Source of the DNA: JAEXNA01 sp050486105
GTDB lineage: Bacteria; Vulcanimicrobiota; Xenobia; Xenobiales; JADMJV01
Length of the DNA stretch: 52,892 bases
Direction of reading: 5' to 3'
Assembly (NCBI GenBank): GCA_050486105.1
Contig: JBJHCR010000005.1
Coordinates: forward strand, 1 to 52,892
In this document: one piece after another, positions 50,270 through 52,892 of the stretch
Layout of the letters: each line of letters begins with the position of its first letter
Numbering within the stretch: position 1 is the first letter of the stretch
The notes under the pieces: model-generated
Database searches by the model: none
Told to the model about the DNA's origin: nothing
The model's input: only the letters and a program-made list of their open reading frames with translations
Position numbers and translations under genes: made by a program

Positions 50270-50881
50270 CTATTGATTTCGTGCGACTTTTACTAGGCTT
50301 GGTCGTATCACTCGGTCTTCAAGGCGGTAGCCTTTCTGAAGCTCGAGGATGATTGTTTGATCTTCATACTGATCCGTCTCCTCCATCATGATCGCTTCGT
50401 GGAGCGCGGGATCAAAAATCTCTCCTTGAGCTGCTATGGGACTGACCCCATGCTCCGAGAAGATCTTGTGGACGTCTTTGTCGATGAGTTCCAGGCCTTG
50501 CATTAGGCCTTCGAAGGCGTTGTCTTGCCCCTGTCGAGCGGCTTGTAAGGTGCGCTCTAGGTGATCGAGGATCGGGAGCAGGCTGCGAATGATGTCTTCT
50601 CTAAGCCGCACCTTCACTCGTTTTTGCTCTTCTTCTTGACGGCGCCGAAAGTTTTGGAACTCGGCGGAGGTCCGCTTGACTTGCTCGGCGAGCTCAGCGT
50701 TTTGTTGGGTTAGCAGTTCAAGACGTTCGGACAGTCCGGATTCCTCTCCCTCTCCCTCGTCTTCAGCTACCGAGGCCTGTTCTTCAGTGAGCGATTCTGC
50801 TGAAGTCGTGTCCTGTTCCGCAGTAGCGCTAGTCGGCTGATCCTGATCGTTGTCGAGTACGGTAATGGTTTTGTCGTTCAC
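50270..50881 (-). CDS. grpE: Nucleotide exchange factor GrpE
   Basis: About 203 residues. An acidic disordered N-terminus (~1-55) is followed by a long coiled coil (LTQQNAELAEQVKRTSAEFQ, FRRRQEEEQKRVK) and the family beta-domain (HGVSPIAAQGEIFDPALHEA, IILELQKGYRLEDRVIRPSLVKVA). I use the GTG at 50881 behind GAAGGAA; a longer frame to 50941 lacks a ribosome binding site. It releases ADP from DnaK. Confidence 0.95.
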   Translation of the reverse strand: MNDKTITVLDNDQDQPTSATAEQDTTSAESLTEEQASVAEDEGEGEESGLSERLELLTQQNAELAEQVKRTSAEFQNFRRRQEEEQKRVKVRLREDIIRSLLPILDHLERTLQAARQGQDNAFEGLMQGLELIDKDVHKIFSEHGVSPIAAQGEIFDPALHEAIMMEETDQYEDQTIILELQKGYRLEDRVIRPSLVKVARNQ

Positions 50882-51082
50882 GGTGTTTCCTTCAAATCTG
50901 GGCAAGGTGATCTTGAAGCCACTATACCAACCGCCTGGCAACCCTATACATGAAGAGTATTAGAATAATATTAGACCTGACTCTCACGGGAGGTTCTCAG
51001 GCGTTTCTCCGTTTCGAATGCGGTCGCATTCTTTCTGCTCGGGAGGGGGACCAGATCTTGTGCCTAAGAGGCCTCCTTGTCG

Positions 51083-52372
51083 ATGGAATCCTCTTCAAGC
51101 AACTGGAAGCAGTATTTTCTCCTCGGTGCGGTGGCCTTGCTGTGCTTCGTTCCCTTTTTGATCGCTTCCCAGTATCTGTCTTCCTATGTCGACCAAGTCG
51201 ACACCTTGCCCTACGACGACTATCGCGATTTGCGCTGGTTGAGCGGAGGTCAAGGAGTCTTGTTCCTCCATCAACCCTTGGAGGGGACTGAGGAACAGGG
51301 GTCTACAGAAACTGAGCTCTGGTATCAAGACGCTCAGACCTATCAGTTTCGAAGTCAAGGGAAACTTCCCAAAGGGTATCATTGGAAGCTTTCTAAGCGC
51401 TATACCGAGACCCATCTGGTCCTCGAGGCCCTCAAAGGAGAGGAAACAACTTTGGCGCTGGTTTCTAGAGATCAGGTTCAACCTCTAGAGTTCCTTGAGA
51501 TACCTGAGCCATGGAAGCTTGTCAAGGTTCAAGGTCGGGGGCTGTTCTATGCTCAAAGAGTCAATGATTTGCCCTTCGACCAGTTCGCCGATGTTGAGGC
51601 CGCCCCTGAAGTCATGAATGGGGTGGCGGTTTCCGATTGGACCCCGACTAGGGCCGGGGTTAAGATTGGGCGCTACGATGAAGAGACCGGAGAGGTGGCG
51701 TCCCTTCTAGCGATCCCTTATGAGCACAAGGAAGAACGCCCCAGAGTGTTGCTCTTGCGAGAGTCCCCCGACCAGCGGTTCCTCGCCTTAGTGCTTCGCT
51801 TTGGTAAGTCGGCTCGTCCGGGCTTGTGGATCTATGACCGGGAAACGGACAGACTCTTATGGACGAGAGTCTTCACCGACACAGACCTGCAAGGCTTGGA
51901 CTGGTCGCCAGACTCCGTCTCTGTAGCCTTAAGCGACGGACAAGGTTTGGTTATTCTTGAGAGTGCTCTCGGAATTGAATTCACTCGATACAAGACTGAG
52001 TCTCTGGACCGTTTTGAGCCGTTCTGGGCGCAGAATGGCTCCTTGCTCTTGGTCGATGGAGTCACCATTCGCCTTTTTGACCCTCAAGCCGGACAAGCTG
52101 AACTTCTGGTGGACAGCCGAACTTGGGAGGATGAAGTAGGAGACCTCCAAGTAGGGCCGTTGGGGTCGAGGGTTGTTGCCCTCTCAGAGGCTGAACATAA
52201 GAGTGGAATCGTCTGGTTGGAAGTGAGCGGAGGAACCGAGTCCATGAAGCGTTCCGTCTTGCCCGGCTCCTATCGGGCAGCAGCTCAAGAACATTGGATG
52301 TATAAGTTTGGTGAGGTTTTTCGTTACGCACGAAATACCTGGTTGGGCAAGAATCGTTCTTCGGAAGGCTAG
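51083..52372 (+). CDS. Membrane-anchored beta-propeller-like protein
   Basis: About 429 residues. One N-terminal membrane segment (YFLLGAVALLCFVPFLIASQ, ~10-30) precedes a beta-rich extracytoplasmic part. Repeats of the WD40/TolB kind are suggested by LLRESPDQRFLALVLRFG, GLDWSPDSVSVALSDGQGLVIL and PFWAQNGSLLLVDGVTIRLF. No catalytic motif. Start ATG 51083 preferred to TTG 51077. It is divergent from grpE and followed by a 130-bp spacer. Function unknown. Confidence 0.72.
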   Translation: MESSSSNWKQYFLLGAVALLCFVPFLIASQYLSSYVDQVDTLPYDDYRDLRWLSGGQGVLFLHQPLEGTEEQGSTETELWYQDAQTYQFRSQGKLPKGYHWKLSKRYTETHLVLEALKGEETTLALVSRDQVQPLEFLEIPEPWKLVKVQGRGLFYAQRVNDLPFDQFADVEAAPEVMNGVAVSDWTPTRAGVKIGRYDEETGEVASLLAIPYEHKEERPRVLLLRESPDQRFLALVLRFGKSARPGLWIYDRETDRLLWTRVFTDTDLQGLDWSPDSVSVALSDGQGLVILESALGIEFTRYKTESLDRFEPFWAQNGSLLLVDGVTIRLFDPQAGQAELLVDSRTWEDEVGDLQVGPLGSRVVALSEAEHKSGIVWLEVSGGTESMKRSVLPGSYRAAAQEHWMYKFGEVFRYARNTWLGKNRSSEG

Positions 52373-52502
52373 AGCCTTTCCATCGAGAACAGACTCTCGA
52401 CATTTTGAGGACTCCAGGTCTCATAAAGGTGGATCCCAGGACGTTTGGGGAAAGCCAGTCCACATCGAGGGCTTGAAAGAACGGAGTTAGAAACGGAAAA
52501 TC

Positions 52503-52892
52503 ATGAGCGACTACAAAAAATATCTTTACGCAATTATGCATCCAAACCGAGCTCTGGTAGCATCTCAGTTGCCTCCGGAGGATTTCGGAAAACAGTATTC
52601 GGTGGGCACAAAGCGGTATTATCAGGGCAAGGTGATCTTCATTGAGGTGGATCCGGCCTTTAGAAACGACTTCTTCCCCATTGATAAATATCTCGAACAG
52701 ACTCTGGCTCATCCCGACGGTAGCCCTAAGCGAACGAAGATCATTTCTTCCTACCGGGTTCTCGAGCATTTGGACCTCGAAGCCCTCGGTTCGTTGCACG
52801 CAGTGACAGTCTCCGGGAACACCTTGAAAATCGATAAGACCGACTATGAGCCGACCTCCACAGAGGAAGGGCAGATCAGCATTATTCAGGAG
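52503..52892 (+). CDS. Open-ended gene of unknown function (5' part)
   Basis: An open frame of 130 codons from ATG 52503 runs off the window. It starts SDYKKYLYAIMHPNRALVAS, then KQYSVGTKRYYQGKVIFIEV and DPAFRNDFFPIDKYLEQTLA, a mixed alpha/beta composition without signal peptide or membrane segment. The upstream GGAGTTAGAAACGGAAA is a loose ribosome binding site. No family recognised. Confidence 0.75.
   Translation, partial: MSDYKKYLYAIMHPNRALVASQLPPEDFGKQYSVGTKRYYQGKVIFIEVDPAFRNDFFPIDKYLEQTLAHPDGSPKRTKIISSYRVLEHLDLEALGSLHAVTVSGNTLKIDKTDYEPTSTEEGQISIIQE

Noticed and set aside
50950..51291. 113-codon ORF overlapping the beta-propeller gene
   Set aside because: Its second half is a different frame of the real gene at 51083, and it has an Arg/Leu/Ser-rich shadow composition.

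Overview
The window is 52.9 kb of a moderately GC-rich, gene-dense bacterial chromosome. It has a complete flagellar-type export gate, heptosyltransferase-like GT9 enzymes, a periplasmic-type HtrA, several signal-peptide proteins and a c-di-AMP phosphodiesterase. That fits a flagellated diderm bacterium. The mix of domain fusions and many unrecognised small proteins suggests a poorly cultured phylum; Eremiobacterota/Xenobia-like is a low-confidence guess from memory of such gene sets. A run of ten N at 33829-33838 shows this is a draft assembly. TTG and GTG starts are common, and several gene pairs overlap through TTGA, GTGA or ATGA.

Region 1 (1-13.4 kb) is the flagellar export locus: the end of a fliJ-like gene, a lytic transglycosylase, fliK, a lone hook/rod protein with its own promoter and terminator, then fliM, fliN, fliN, fliO, fliP, fliQ, fliQ, fliR, an unexplained 537-bp non-coding block, flhB, a homocysteine methyltransferase/MTHFR fusion, and flhA. 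An aminotransferase and a small acidic protein follow. Region 2 (15.0-18.4 kb) holds three related helical proteins (two of 85-89 aa, one of 346 aa with a similar C-terminus) and, on the opposite strand, two helical proteins of another family. A palindromic MITE-like element (15590-15756) separates the first two small genes. Region 3 (18.5-25.4 kb) has a LysM-NlpC/P60 hydrolase, a membrane protein, tRNA-Leu(CAG), a cysteine-cluster protein, two unknown proteins and a 2-oxoacid:ferredoxin oxidoreductase pair, closed by a second, highly structured MITE-like element (25178-25429). Region 4 (25.4-27.4 kb) has a TPR protein, a decayed and an intact copy of tRNA-Lys(CTT), and a secreted DA1-like LIM-peptidase. 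Region 5 (27.7-39.5 kb) runs pgpH-ybeY-dgkA-CNNM, three glycosyltransferases (one interrupted by the assembly gap), aspS, cdd, a hypothetical and a TPR protein. Region 6 (39.5-50.9 kb, minus strand) is proteostasis: clpX, clpP, tig, tRNA-Gly, tRNA-Leu(UAG), a third 89-aa small helical protein, a third member of the second helical family, rarA, htrA, dnaJ-like, dnaK, grpE. Region 7 has a membrane-anchored beta-propeller-like protein and an open-ended unknown gene.

The most notable pattern is a candidate regulon. A direct repeat, GTTAAC-N5-GTTAAC or a degenerate form, lies 32-33 nt upstream of a -10 hexamer in front of the hook/rod gene and of all four members of the small helical family, including the one 27 kb away on the other strand. 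None of these promoters has a good -35, whereas the tRNA and pgpH promoters have clear -35/N17/-10 structures. At both small-protein loci members of a second helical family are encoded nearby. I infer an OmpR/PhoP-type regulator controlling a set of small helical proteins that may be partners or cargo of the flagellar-type export apparatus.
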